From NCBI RefSeq assembly GCF_900114375.1, contig NZ_FOSV01000003.1:81165-145164 (forward strand): 64,000 bases of DNA, written 5' to 3'. Below the pieces are notes generated by a model, which was given only the letters and a program-made list of their open reading frames with translations, was not told the DNA's origin and ran no database searches. This document shows positions 20,985-33,116 of the stretch, piece by piece; within the stretch, counting starts at the first letter, position 1; every line of letters begins with the position of its first letter. A program made the position numbers and the translations under genes. The stretch is from Methylorubrum salsuginis (GTDB lineage: Bacteria; Pseudomonadota; Alphaproteobacteria; Rhizobiales; Beijerinckiaceae).

Positions 20985-20990
20985 TTCGAG

Positions 20991-21428
20991 TTGACGATGA
21001 CGCGGCCATCCCCGTTCGGGCACCCGTTCCTGCTCGGCTTCGACGAGATCGAGCAGGCGCTCGACCGCGTCGCGAAGGCCGGGAGCGACGGCTATCCGCC
21101 CTACAACATCGAGCGCGTGCCCCGCGGCGAGCGCGAGCCCGAGCGCCTGCGGATCACGCTGGCGGTGGCCGGCTTCACGCAGGACCAGCTCGATGTCTCG
21201 CTCGAAGAGAACCAGCTCGTCGTGCGCGGCCGGCAGATCGACGACAAGTCGCGGCAATTCCTGCATCGCGGGATCGCGGCGCGTCAGTTCCAGCGGGCCT
21301 TTCTGCTCGCCGACGGCATGGAGGTGCTCGGCGCCGACCTGTCGAACGGGCTCCTGTCGATCGACCTCGTCCGGCCGGAGCCGGAGCGGGTCGTGCGCAA
21401 GATCGCGATCTCTTCGCGGGAGGACTGA
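20991..21428 (+). CDS. Hsp20 family small heat-shock protein
   Basis: ATP-independent chaperone that holds unfolding proteins. About 145 residues: an N-terminal segment with HPFLLGFDEIEQALD, the alpha-crystallin domain from YNIERV, the GFTQDQLDVSLEENQLVVRG core, and a C-terminal RKIAISS tail. TTG at 20991 is taken as the start because GGAGG lies 6 bases upstream. ATG at 20997 is the alternative and would have a 12-base spacing. The heat-shock promoter upstream and the DUF1150 gene downstream are the usual alphaproteobacterial context. Confidence 0.92.
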   Translation: MTMTRPSPFGHPFLLGFDEIEQALDRVAKAGSDGYPPYNIERVPRGEREPERLRITLAVAGFTQDQLDVSLEENQLVVRGRQIDDKSRQFLHRGIAARQFQRAFLLADGMEVLGADLSNGLLSIDLVRPEPERVVRKIAISSRED

Positions 21429-21536
21429 CGCGGCGACGGACCGCAGCCGCGACGCGCGTCTCTTCACCACCGCCGGTTTGTGGCCGCCGATGCTCGGGAC
21501 CATATCCGGTTCACGCTCTGCCTTTGGAGGGCAACC

Positions 21537-21809
21537 ATGAACGACCTGACCATCACGGAAGCGACCCCCGCCCCCGCCATCGATCCGGCCGAGTTCGCCG
21601 CGCTCGGCGAGGGCCATATCGCCTATGTCCGTCCGATCCGCTCGGACGAGGTGCGCGCGCTGTTCCCGCAGGCGCCGGAGATGAGCCCCGGGCTCGATCT
21701 CTTCGCCCTGCTCTCGGCCTCGGGCGCGCCGATCATGCTGACCGATTCGCGGGAAGTGGCCGTCGCGAACGCGATGGCGCATTCGCTCTACCCGGTCAGC
21801 CTGCACTGA
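21537..21809 (+). CDS. DUF1150 family protein
   Basis: 90 residues. ATG at 21537 is preceded by TTTGGAGG. The family pattern is visible in FAALGEGHIAYVRPI and in the C-terminal LTDSREVAVANAMAHSLYPVSLH. Members are small alphaproteobacterial proteins commonly encoded beside small heat-shock proteins, as here. The function is unknown and is likely linked to heat stress by context. Confidence 0.9.
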   Translation: MNDLTITEATPAPAIDPAEFAALGEGHIAYVRPIRSDEVRALFPQAPEMSPGLDLFALLSASGAPIMLTDSREVAVANAMAHSLYPVSLH

Positions 21810-21843
21810 TTCTGTCTCAATTCGCACCGACGACCGTGCCTCC

Positions 21844-21867
21844 CCTCTCCCCGCAGGCGGGGAGAGG
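21844..21867 (+). repeat. perfect hairpin after DUF1150, copy 2 of a shared palindrome
   Basis: CCTCTCCCCGC, AG, GCGGGGAGAGG. The same 11-bp arms occur after mcmB at 15090-15116. It lies between convergent genes (DUF1150 and oligopeptidase B). Confidence 0.7.
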
Positions 21868-21891
21868 TGAAAGCGCGGCTCCGCCTTCGCC

Positions 21892-24045
21892 CTATCGAGC
21901 CCCCGGCCCGGCCGCCTCCGCGGCCATCAGCGCGAACGCGTAGATCAGCCCCACCTCTTCCAACCGGTCGAAGCGTCCGGCGGCGCCGCCATGGCCGGCT
22001 TCCATGTTGATGCGGCAGAGGATCGGCCCGCCCCCGGTCATCGTCGCGCGCAACCGCGCGACCCACTTGGCCGGCTCCCAATAGGTGACGCGCGGGTCGG
22101 TCAGCCCCCCGAGCGCCAGGATCGCCGGATAGCGTTTGGCCGCGACGTTGTCGTAGGGCGAGTAGGACAGGATCTTCTCGAACGCCGCCTCGCTCTCGGC
22201 CGGGTTGCCCCATTCGGGCCATTCCGGCGGGGTCAGCGGCAGGTCGGCGTCGAGCATGGTGTTGAGCACGTCGACGAAGGGCACGTCGGCGACGATTCCG
22301 GCGAACAGCTCCGGGGCGAGGTTGGCCGCCGCCCCCATCAGCATCCCGCCCGCGCTGCCGCCATGCGCCACGATGCGCCCTTGCGAGGTGTAGCCCGCCT
22401 CGATGAGCGCCCGCCCGCAGGCGACGAAGTCCGAGAAGGTGTTGGGCTTCTTCTCGCGCTTGCCGTCGAGGTACCAGTTCCAGCCCTTCTCGGTGCCGCC
22501 CCGGACATGGGCGATGGCGTAGACGAAGCCGCGATCGACCAAGCTGAACAGGTTGGTGCGGAAGGAGGCCGGCATCAGCGTGCCGTAGGAGCCGTAACCG
22601 TAGAGCAGCAGCGGCGCCGAGCCGTCGAGGGGCAGATCGCGGCGATGGATCAGCGAGACCGGAACGGTCTCGCCGTCGGGGGCCGTGGCGAACAGGCGGC
22701 GGGTGACGTAGTCGGCGGGTTCGTGGCCGCTCGGCACGCTCTGGCGCTTGCGCAGGATGCGGGCGCGGGTGACGCAATCGTAGTCGTAGGTCTCCGACGG
22801 CGTCGTCATTGACGAATAGACGAAGCGGATGCGGTTGGTCTCGAACTCGTAGCCCGGCAGGAGACCGAGGGAATAGGCCTCCTCGGCGAACGAGACCGTG
22901 TGCTCCTCGCCCTTCAGGTCGCGCACGACGATGCGCGGCAGGGCGTTCTCCAGTTCGAGCCGCACGAGGTGATTCCCGAGCACGTGCAGGTGCCGGATCA
23001 TCACGCCGGGGCGGTAGGGCACCGCATCGACCCAGTTGGCGCGGGCCGGCGCGTCCAGCGGGCAGGTGACGATCTTGAAATCGACCGCCCCGTCGGCGTT
23101 CGTCAGGATGACGAGATACGAGCCCCAGTGCTCGACCGAGTAGATCAGGCGCGGTTCGCGCGGCGAAACGACGGTGAGCGGGCCCTCGTCCTGGGCGCGG
23201 TCGAGGAGATGGACTTCCGCGGTCTCGTGGTCGCTCGCCGTCACGGTCAGGTAGGTGCCGGACTGGGTGCGGCCGATATTGACGAAGAAGCCGGCATCCG
23301 CCTCCTCGTAGACCACACGATCCTCCGCCTGCGGGGTGCCGAGGCGGTGGCGCATGACCCGGGCCGGGCGGTGGTTCTCGTCGAGGGCGACGTAGAAGAA
23401 GGCGGTGCCGGAAGCGTTCCACACCACGTCGCCGGCGGTGTTCTCGATCCGCTCGTCGCGGTCGGTGCCGGTGTCGAGGTCGCGGACCCGGATGGTGTGA
23501 AGTTCCGAACCCTTGGTGTCGGCGCCCCAGGCGAGCAGGCGGTGATCGTCGGAATGGGCCGCGCCCGCGATCTCGAAGAAGGCGAGCCCCTCCCCTTCCC
23601 GGTCGCCGTCGAGCAGGATCTCCTCCCCGGTCTCGGCATCGCCCGCCTCTTCGGCGATGCGGTGGACCGTGCGCGGACGGCGGCAGACCAGCGGGTGCTG
23701 CCCGCCCTCGCGGTGGCGGGTGTAGTAGGCGAACGGTCCGTCGGGATCGGGGACTGAGCCGTCATCCTCGCGGATGCGCCCGCGCATCTCCGCCACCAGC
23801 GTCCTGCGCAGGTCGTCCGCCTCCCCCAAAGCCGCCGCCGCATAGGCGTTCTCGGCCTCCAGAGTGGCGCGGATGTCGGCGGGCAGCGCAGCCGGGTCCT
23901 TCAGCACCTCGCGCCAGTTCGGCGCCTTGAGCCACGCGAACGGGTCCTCGATCCGCCGGCCGTGGACCGTGAAGACATGGGGACGCGCGTCCGCCGCCGG
24001 GGCGGCGGCGGGCAGGGTGAAGGCGGGGGGGCGGACAGAGGTCAT
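21892..24045 (-). CDS. ptrB: oligopeptidase B (S9 family serine peptidase)
   Basis: 717 residues from the ATG at 24045. Prolyl-oligopeptidase family: an N-terminal beta-propeller gates a C-terminal alpha/beta-hydrolase domain. Catalytic Ser sits in HGGSAGGMLMG (about residue 555), and His in NMEAGHGGAAGR near the C terminus. VRGGTEKGWNWYLDGK is a typical oligopeptidase-B segment. It cleaves short peptides after Arg/Lys in the cytoplasm. Longer in-frame starts upstream give only an Arg/Pro-rich leader. It is a single-gene unit. Confidence 0.93.
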   Translation of the reverse strand: MTSVRPPAFTLPAAAPAADARPHVFTVHGRRIEDPFAWLKAPNWREVLKDPAALPADIRATLEAENAYAAAALGEADDLRRTLVAEMRGRIREDDGSVPDPDGPFAYYTRHREGGQHPLVCRRPRTVHRIAEEAGDAETGEEILLDGDREGEGLAFFEIAGAAHSDDHRLLAWGADTKGSELHTIRVRDLDTGTDRDERIENTAGDVVWNASGTAFFYVALDENHRPARVMRHRLGTPQAEDRVVYEEADAGFFVNIGRTQSGTYLTVTASDHETAEVHLLDRAQDEGPLTVVSPREPRLIYSVEHWGSYLVILTNADGAVDFKIVTCPLDAPARANWVDAVPYRPGVMIRHLHVLGNHLVRLELENALPRIVVRDLKGEEHTVSFAEEAYSLGLLPGYEFETNRIRFVYSSMTTPSETYDYDCVTRARILRKRQSVPSGHEPADYVTRRLFATAPDGETVPVSLIHRRDLPLDGSAPLLLYGYGSYGTLMPASFRTNLFSLVDRGFVYAIAHVRGGTEKGWNWYLDGKREKKPNTFSDFVACGRALIEAGYTSQGRIVAHGGSAGGMLMGAAANLAPELFAGIVADVPFVDVLNTMLDADLPLTPPEWPEWGNPAESEAAFEKILSYSPYDNVAAKRYPAILALGGLTDPRVTYWEPAKWVARLRATMTGGGPILCRINMEAGHGGAAGRFDRLEEVGLIYAFALMAAEAAGPGAR

Positions 24046-24478
24046 GGCCGGGGCTCCAGCGTCGTTTGCGCCGGATGTGCCGCGTGAGCGGCCCGCCCGC
24101 AAGGCGCCAGCGGTCGCGGGGCATGCGCGGGGCACGAACGGGACAAATCGGTAATGATCGGCGCGCGGGCAAGGAAGCGGACAAGGAAACCGAATCGCGC
24201 GGGCGGCCGTGAATGCCGATGAACCGCAGCGCTCGCCCCACCATGACGGTGTTGAGGAAACTACGGGCAGGACACGTCCTGCATACCCGCTCTGTCTTGC
24301 AGGCCTAATCTGGATGATCTAGGTAGAGGGCGTGATTGCTGGGGGCGTCACACTCAACCGATAACGTGCGGGCCGCGCGCGCTGAGCCGCCCAATCCTGC
24401 TCGATCCGCGCGTCGCTCCTTGCAGAGCCGAGCGCTGGACCGTGTGCGGGGCACCGCATCAAGGGACAGTATCGAATC
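24046..24478. other. intergenic region upstream of mucR
   Basis: 433 bp with no supported gene. It holds the divergent promoters of ptrB and mucR. A weak -35/-10-like pair, TTGCAG (24297) and TAGGTA (24320) with 17 bp between, lies about 150 bp before the mucR start. No operator repeat stands out, although MucR/Ros regulators usually repress their own genes. Confidence 0.35.
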
Positions 24479-24916
24479 ATGAACGAAACCGAGACGCCGG
24501 TCGACTACGTCGTCCTCACCGCCGACATCGTCGCTGCCTACGTCACCAAGAACCCCGTGCCGGCGGGCGAACTCGGCCACCTGATCGGAGCCGTCCACGG
24601 CGCCCTGCTCCAGGTCGGCACCGGCCGCGTCGCTCCGAAGGCGGAGCCGACCGAGCCGCAGCAGCCGGCCGTGCCGATCAAGAAGTCGATCCAGCCCGAC
24701 TACATCGTGTGTCTGGAGGACGGGCGCACCTTCAAGTCCCTCAAGCGGCATCTACGCGCGAAGTACAACCTCTCGCCCGAGCAGTACCGCGCCAAGTGGG
24801 GCCTGCCGCCCGAATATCCGATGGTCGCCCCGAACTACGCCAAGGCCCGCTCCGACCTCGCCAAGGCGATCGGTCTCGGCCAGCCCCGTCCGGGCAATTA
24901 CGACGAAGCCGCCTGA
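24479..24916 (+). CDS. mucR: MucR/Ros family zinc-finger transcriptional regulator
   Basis: 145 residues. An N-terminal helical region (VVLTADIVAAYVTKNPVP, LIGAVHGALLQV) is used for oligomerisation, and a C-terminal DNA-binding finger is seen as YIVCLEDGRTF, then KSLKRHLRAKY and LSPEQYRAKWGLPPEYPMV. The finger reads C-x2-D with a single His before LRAKY, so it departs from Cys2-His2 as some Mesorhizobium Ros homologues do. MucR proteins are global silencers of surface polysaccharide, motility and cell-cycle genes and bind AT-rich DNA. A strong terminator follows. Confidence 0.93.
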   Translation: MNETETPVDYVVLTADIVAAYVTKNPVPAGELGHLIGAVHGALLQVGTGRVAPKAEPTEPQQPAVPIKKSIQPDYIVCLEDGRTFKSLKRHLRAKYNLSPEQYRAKWGLPPEYPMVAPNYAKARSDLAKAIGLGQPRPGNYDEAA

Positions 24917-24960
24917 GGCGCTTCGCGGCCCCGGCCGCCGTAGCTTCGCAGCCTGTGGAA

Positions 24961-24998
24961 AAGCCCGCCGTCCCGCTTTCCGGGACGGCGGGCTTTTT
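24961..24998 (+). terminator. Rho-independent terminator of mucR
   Basis: Stem AAGCCCGCCGTCCCG with CGGGACGGCGGGCTT, loop of about five bases (CTTTC), then TTTTT. It lies 45 bp after the mucR stop and is the clearest intrinsic terminator in the window. Confidence 0.88.
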
Positions 24999-24999
24999 C

Positions 25000-25272
25000 G
25001 TGATCGGGGACCGTCGAATCAAGTTATCAACAGGCAAGTCCGGTGCGCCCAGCCCCCGCCACCGGCGCCGAACCCCCATCGCCTATTCCGGCTCGGCGCT
25101 GTCCCGACCTTTTCGTGCGTCTGGGTGGGTTCGAATCTCGTCCGCTGAAGTCGGCACGGGTTCGTCGCGAAGAAGGCGCGGCGGAACGAGAGATGGTGGT
25201 CGCGATCCGATCCTGCGCCAACGGATGCGGTTCGCGTGCCGAAAGTGGCCAAGCCGACCGAAAGTCAGTGCC
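25000..25272. other. intergenic region between mucR and the DUF6456 gene
   Basis: No supported gene. Short open frames exist on both strands but have no ribosome site or recognisable product. The segment GGGTGGGTTCGAATCTCGTC near 25125 looks like a tRNA T-arm, but no matching acceptor or anticodon arm is found around it. Confidence 0.35.
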
Positions 25273-25314
25273 AACCTGAGGTTAATTTTAGCAGCGTAAC
25301 GCTGCAACCTCAGG
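25273..25314. promoter_or_regulatory. nested palindromes upstream of DUF6456 gene, candidate operator
   Basis: AACCTGAGGTT (25273-25283), itself a palindrome with a single central base, is matched by AACCTCAGG (25306-25314) as an inverted copy. Between them lies GCAGCGTAACGCTGC (25291-25305), a perfect 7-bp palindrome around one A. A further CCTGAGG occurs at 25363. The set is 80-120 bp before the ATG. It could be a protein-binding operator or a folded leader. Confidence 0.5.
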
Positions 25315-25391
25315 ACGCACAATCGGACTGTCAAGGCTTGTTTTAGGATGATTGTCCTTTAGCCTGAGGGCCTCGGCGGCTTTTAGGGGGC

Positions 25392-26249
25392 ATGATGTCA
25401 AAGGAACAAAACAAGAACAATCGAGGCCGTGATGCGGCGGGCGGCGGATTAGGCCGCGAGGCGGAACGGCTTCTGGCGGCGCTCGCGGCCGAGGGGGCCT
25501 ATGCCTTCCCGGACCCGTCGGCGCCCGACACGCTGATCGTCCGCGGCGGCGGACGCGGGGTCTCCCTCGGGGGCGGGCGCTTTCCCGCGCGGGCCGGCGA
25601 GGCCCTGGTGGCCGCCGATCTCGCGGCCCGGGACGACGGGCGCCGCAACCGCCTCGTCATCGGCGCGGCCGGACGCGCCCGGCTGCGGCGGGCGATGGAG
25701 CCGCGGGACGAAGCCTTCCGGATGCAGCATCTCGATCCGGTGCCGGAGGGGAGCGGAGCGGAGGCCCGCCTGCGCGACGCCTCCGAGAGCCCGCTTGCCT
25801 GGATGGCGCGGCGGCGCGGGCGCGACGGCGAGCCGATGATCGACGCGGCGGCCTTCGCGGCGGGCGAGCGCCTGCGCCACGACCTCGCCGCGGCCCAGAT
25901 GCTGCCGAGCGTCACCGCCGACTGGACGGCCCAGCGCGTCGATGGCGGGGGCCCGCGCGATCCGTCCGCCGCCACCGACCGGACGGTGGCGGCGCGCCAA
26001 CGGGTCGATCAGGCGCTCGCGGCGGTCGGCTTCGACCTGTCGGGCCTGCTGATCGACCTGTGCGGCTTCCTGAAAGGTCTGGAACGGATCGAATCCGAGC
26101 GCAAATGGCCGGCCCGCTCGGCCAAGGTGGTGGCCCGCATCGCCCTGGGGCGGCTGGCCGAGCATTACGGGATCGAGCCGGAGGCGCGCGGGCCGGAGCG
26201 GGGCCGGACGCGGTTGTGGCGGGCGGGGGGCGACGGCGCGGCTCGCTGA
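25392..26249 (+). CDS. DUF6456 domain protein
   Basis: 285 residues, Ala/Arg/Gly-rich. The conserved block is in the C-terminal half: [42 protein letters not shown] and [22 protein letters not shown] helices. This matches the DUF6456 family of alphaproteobacterial proteins, thought to be DNA-associated. The N-terminal 110 residues look helix-turn-helix-like but are poorly conserved by eye. It starts at ATG 25392 behind GGGGG. The function is unknown. Its long upstream region is rich in palindromes. Confidence 0.8.
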   Translation: MMSKEQNKNNRGRDAAGGGLGREAERLLAALAAEGAYAFPDPSAPDTLIVRGGGRGVSLGGGRFPARAGEALVAADLAARDDGRRNRLVIGAAGRARLRRAMEPRDEAFRMQHLDPVPEGSGAEARLRDASESPLAWMARRRGRDGEPMIDAAAFAAGERLRHDLAAAQMLPSVTADWTAQRVDGGGPRDPSAATDRTVAARQRVDQALAAVGFDLSGLLIDLCGFLKGLERIESERKWPARSAKVVARIALGRLAEHYGIEPEARGPERGRTRLWRAGGDGAAR

Positions 26250-26306
26250 AGCATCGTGCCGAAAGGTGGCTTCCGGCTTTCAAAAAAGATGATGCGGCGC
26301 AGAAAC
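26250..26306 (+). repeat. dispersed palindromic repeat, copy B
   Basis: Begins directly after the DUF6456 stop codon. GCATCGTGCCGAAAGGTGGC, then TTCCGGCTTTC, a run of A, then GATGATGCGGCGCAGAAA. It is among the best conserved copies. Confidence 0.65.
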
Positions 26307-26412
26307 TTATAGCATCGCCTCGAGGGGATGGGGCGCGAACCGGAGGACGCGGCGCATCCCCATCCCCGTCAGGCGGAGAGCGGGACCGGCAGCGCTTCTC
26401 GGCGAGGAAGGT

Positions 26413-26838
26413 CTACGCCGCCACCAGCCGCCCGGCCTCGCGGTGGATCCGCTCCACCATCGACCGCACGCCGTTAGAGCGCTTCGACGTGATGTGGGCG
26501 CCGAAATCGAGGCGCTTGAGCAGGTCGAAACCGTCGGCCTTCAGGGCCTCTTCGGGCGTGCGGCCGCTGTAGAGGGCGACCATCAGGGCGACGAAGCCCT
26601 TGACGATATGGCTGTCGCTGTCGCCCGCCAGCGCGAGGCGGGGGGGCTCGGCCCCCTTGTCGAGGGCGATGTCGAGCCAGACCTGACTCTCGCAGCCATG
26701 GACGCGGTTGCCCTCGACATGGCTTTCCGCCGGGAGCGCGGGCAGCGTCTTGCCGAGTTCGATCACGTACTCGTAGCGGTCCATCGGATCGTCGAGGATC
26801 TCGAAATTCTCGATGATCGTGTCGAGGTTCGGCAGCAT
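26413..26838 (-). CDS. sufE: SufE family cysteine desulfuration protein
   Basis: 141 residues. SufE takes sulfane sulfur from the cysteine desulfurase SufS for Fe-S cluster assembly. The active Cys is in GNRVHGCESQVWL (about residue 50), and the N-terminal MLPNLDTIIENFEILDDPMD and C-terminal FGAHITSKRSNGVRSMVERI segments are typical. No other suf gene is adjacent, so this may be the stand-alone SufE. Confidence 0.93.
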   Translation of the reverse strand: MLPNLDTIIENFEILDDPMDRYEYVIELGKTLPALPAESHVEGNRVHGCESQVWLDIALDKGAEPPRLALAGDSDSHIVKGFVALMVALYSGRTPEEALKADGFDLLKRLDFGAHITSKRSNGVRSMVERIHREAGRLVAA

Positions 26839-26896
26839 GGCTCACGGACACAGCGAAGGGACGGGCCCGATATAGGGGCAGTGGGGGCGGGAGCAT

Positions 26897-26935
26897 AGGG
26901 CATCATGCCGTATCGCGTATTCGGCACGATGCCCT
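26897..26935. repeat. long inverted repeat upstream of sufE
   Basis: Arms AGGGCATCATGCCG (26897-26910) and CGGCACGATGCCCT (26922-26935) pair at 13 of 14 positions around an 11-nt loop. Read on the minus strand it begins GCATCGTGCCGAA, the same start as dispersed repeat copy B, so it is probably a short member of that family. Confidence 0.6.
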
Positions 26936-26944
26936 AACCTGTTG

Positions 26945-26990
26945 TGACGCATCGGCTTCTACCGAAAGCCGGCCCAGCCCCTTCGGACAG
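26945..26990 (-). repeat. dispersed palindromic repeat, copy E (minus strand)
   Basis: On the minus strand: CCGAAGGGGCTGGGCCGGC, TTTCGGTAGAAGCCGATGCG. It lies just after the stop of the PAS/HWE kinase gene, in the sense orientation of that gene. Confidence 0.5.
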
Positions 26991-27004
26991 AGGCTCTCGC
27001 GGCG

Positions 27005-28060
27005 TCAGGGCACCGCCGGCGGCACATAGGGCCGGGCCTCGGGAAGCTGGAGCAGCAGCGGATCGGCGCTCGTGGCGGTGCCGCTGACCGCGATCTCGGC
27101 CTGGGCGGCGTAGGCCGCGATCAGCCGGGGGCCGAGCATCGGCACGCCGGGCTTGCCCGCCGCCGCCGCCTCGCCGCTGCCGGAGACGACCGACAGGCGC
27201 ACCGGCGCACCGGCGGCCGCATCGATCCGGATGGCGATGACGCAACTGACCGTCTCGGCGGTGGCGTCGAGGCATTCGGCGACGACCTCGGCCACGATCA
27301 TGCCCAGCGCGTTGGCGGTGCGCGGTTCGACGAGGCTGGTGCCGGCGCCCTCGACGCTGACGCCGATGCGGCCGGGCCGGCGCAGGTTGCCGAGGCCGGA
27401 CGCGAGGCGGCGCAGATAGTCCTGAAGGTCGATCGAGGCGATGTGCGGCGCCTCGTGCAGGTGCTGCTGCACCAGCGCGATCGCCCGCACCCGCTGGCCG
27501 AGCGCGTCGAAGCTGCCGCGGCAGGTTTCGGGCGCGGCGCGGCCGTAGAGGCCGATCAGGCTCACCATCACCTGAAGGTTGTTGCGCACCCGGTGATAGA
27601 TCTCGGCGAGCAGCGTCTCCTTCTCGACCAGCGCGCGCGCGGATTCCTCCTCGGCGCTCTTGCGGTCGGTGATGTCGAAGCACGAGCCGAGATAGCCGTG
27701 GAAGGTCCCGTTCTCCTGAAGCGGGCGGCCGCTATCGAGCAGCCAGCGATAGGCGCCGTCGTGGCGGCGCAGGCGGTACTCGATGGTGAAGGGCTCCTGC
27801 GCCGCGAACGCCGCCGCGACGATGCGGGCATGGCGCTCGAAATCGTCCGGATGCAGGCCGCGGCGCCAGTCGTTCTCCAACTCCTCGTCGAGGGAGCGGC
27901 CGGTGAACTGCAGCCAGCATTCGTTGTGGTAGACGGTCTGCCCGGCATGATCCGTGCGCCACATCATCAGCGGCACGTGGTCGGCGAAACGCCGGAAGCC
28001 GTCGCCGAGATCGAACGGCCCCGTCCCTCCCCCCGTCCCCGCTGGAATCTCCGCTGCCAT
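27005..28060 (-). CDS. PAS-HisKA_2 (HWE-like) histidine kinase with degenerate ATPase domain
   Basis: 351 residues, cytoplasmic. A PAS/PAC domain (about 22-135) is followed by the HisKA_2 dimerisation domain with His156 in LLAEIYHRVRNNLQVMVSL. The C-terminal domain (about 240-342) is where an HWE/HisKA_2 ATPase should be, but the N-box reads IVAEVVAECLDAT with no magnesium-binding Asn. The DxGxG box is SGSGEA and the second Gly box is MLGPRLI. So autophosphorylation is doubtful: it may be a pseudokinase or scaffold. The start at 28060 is chosen because upstream codons add only basic residues. It is downstream of the large hybrid kinase on the same strand. Confidence 0.85.
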   Translation of the reverse strand: MAAEIPAGTGGGTGPFDLGDGFRRFADHVPLMMWRTDHAGQTVYHNECWLQFTGRSLDEELENDWRRGLHPDDFERHARIVAAAFAAQEPFTIEYRLRRHDGAYRWLLDSGRPLQENGTFHGYLGSCFDITDRKSAEEESARALVEKETLLAEIYHRVRNNLQVMVSLIGLYGRAAPETCRGSFDALGQRVRAIALVQQHLHEAPHIASIDLQDYLRRLASGLGNLRRPGRIGVSVEGAGTSLVEPRTANALGMIVAEVVAECLDATAETVSCVIAIRIDAAAGAPVRLSVVSGSGEAAAAGKPGVPMLGPRLIAAYAAQAEIAVSGTATSADPLLLQLPEARPYVPPAVP

Positions 28061-28236
28061 ACGCTGTGTGTTCGCTCTGACTCGACGCCTCGAACGCGCC
28101 GTTTCCACGGATGATGCGCCGGTCAACGTACGCGGAAAGGGGCCGTTCCGGCTTGTCCACATGTCGACTTAAACGACGCGGCCGAGCGCGCTTGCCAGAA
28201 TAGCCCGCTCGGGCGGTTTGGCAGAGCGGCCGAGCT

Positions 28237-31893
<3,657 letters not shown>

Positions 31894-32563
31894 CGCGCGG
31901 CCCGCCGGGCGATCCGGCGCGCGGCGCCGGGACAGGGGACGGACGGGGCAACCGGAGGAAGCGGGGACACCGGCGGAGATATACAGAAGTTAAACCGTGG
32001 GCGTAAGCGCGGGGCCGCCCGGAGCACCGGCACGGTAAATGCTTGGCCGTTCGGATCCCTGCCGGGCCGGCGCCCGGCGCGGCACCCCGATGCGCAAGTC
32101 GTCGAGCCCCCCTTCCGCCGCCGGCTTGCACAATTGGCAACATATGCAATGCCGGATTGCCCTGTTCGGACCATGCTGCGGCCTGTCATCGGCAGGTTGG
32201 AATTGTTTTGCATCGCAAAAAGATCAGTCCTGCGCGCAGCGTCATCTCGGCGAGATCGAAAAGATGCAGCGAAAGCGCTTGCCTGAGGCGGCGTGACATG
32301 CTCTGTAACTCTTCGTCCGCATCAGACCTCGCGGAAGAGCCCAGGCCGGCGCTATGCCGGTCATGGCGTCGCGGAGCGACCGCCCCCGGAAGCTTCGCGG
32401 CACAATTTCACGGGGTTGGACGATCTGGAGGGTGGCGTGTCGCGCGCCGCTCCGGAGGGCTCGCGCATCCGGCCTCGGCCGTCGGCGAGCCCCCAGGAAC
32501 CCATGACAGAGGGGGGCACGAGATGCTGGCAGCGGGCATTTCGAAGCCCGCGTCGTGGGGAGC
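31894..32563. other. intergenic region between the hybrid kinase and PAS protein
   Basis: About 670 bp without a supported gene. It contains a relatively AT-rich part (32125-32290). Inverted repeat TTTTGC-ATC-GCAAAA sits at 32206-32220, and LTGCACAATTGGCAACATATG-like AT-rich sequence near 32128. It should carry promoters for both divergent genes. Open frames here look like shadows. Confidence 0.35.
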
Positions 32564-33082
32564 ATGATGAGCAGAGACGCTTTCGCTTACGACTTCGACG
32601 CCCCCGATTCCGACTGGAATTACGAGCCGTCGCGGGCCGAGCTGTTCCGGCAGATCGCCGCGCCGCTCTACACCACCGACGCGGAGGGGTGGCTCACATA
32701 CTATAACGACGCGGCGGCCGAGTTGTGGGGCTTCCGCCCCGTGCTCGGCAAGGCGCGCTGGTGCGGCGCCTGGCGGCTCTACAACACGGACGGTACGGCG
32801 CTGCCGCACGACCTGTGCCCCATGGCCGTGACCCTGCGCGAGGGCTCGGCGGTGCGCGGCGTGCAGGCGCTGCTGGAGCGGCCCGATGGCAGCCGCGCCG
32901 CCTTCATGCCCTACCCGACCCCGTTGCGGGACGAGACCGGCGCCCTGATCGGCGGCTCCAACATCCTGCTCAGGATCGAGCGGACGGCGCGACGCACCCT
33001 CGCCGCCCGCAGCGGCGGCGCCCGCCCGGTGACGGCCGCGCGCCCTGCCCGTTTCGCGGGCATGCACGGATGTTCGGCGTGA
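32564..33082 (+). CDS. single-PAS-domain protein
   Basis: 172 residues. The PAS core is visible from ELFRQIAAPLYTTDAEGWLTYYNDAAAELWGF through the PYPTPLRDETGALIGGSNILL PAC end. An Arg/Ala-rich tail follows, with no kinase, cyclase or DNA-binding domain. It probably senses and signals through protein contact, but the partner is unknown. ATG at 32564 is used. ATG at 32567 and GTG at 32555 are alternatives, and GGGGAGC precedes the ATG pair. Confidence 0.78.
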   Translation: MMSRDAFAYDFDAPDSDWNYEPSRAELFRQIAAPLYTTDAEGWLTYYNDAAAELWGFRPVLGKARWCGAWRLYNTDGTALPHDLCPMAVTLREGSAVRGVQALLERPDGSRAAFMPYPTPLRDETGALIGGSNILLRIERTARRTLAARSGGARPVTAARPARFAGMHGCSA

Positions 33083-33116
33083 CGGTTGCCGAGCCCGGCG
33101 CACCGATCCACGTCGA

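Noticed and set aside
25120..25150. T-arm-like GGGTTCGAATC sequence suggesting a tRNA
   Set aside because: The arm would pair mostly through G-U, and no acceptor, D or anticodon arms are found at the right distances.
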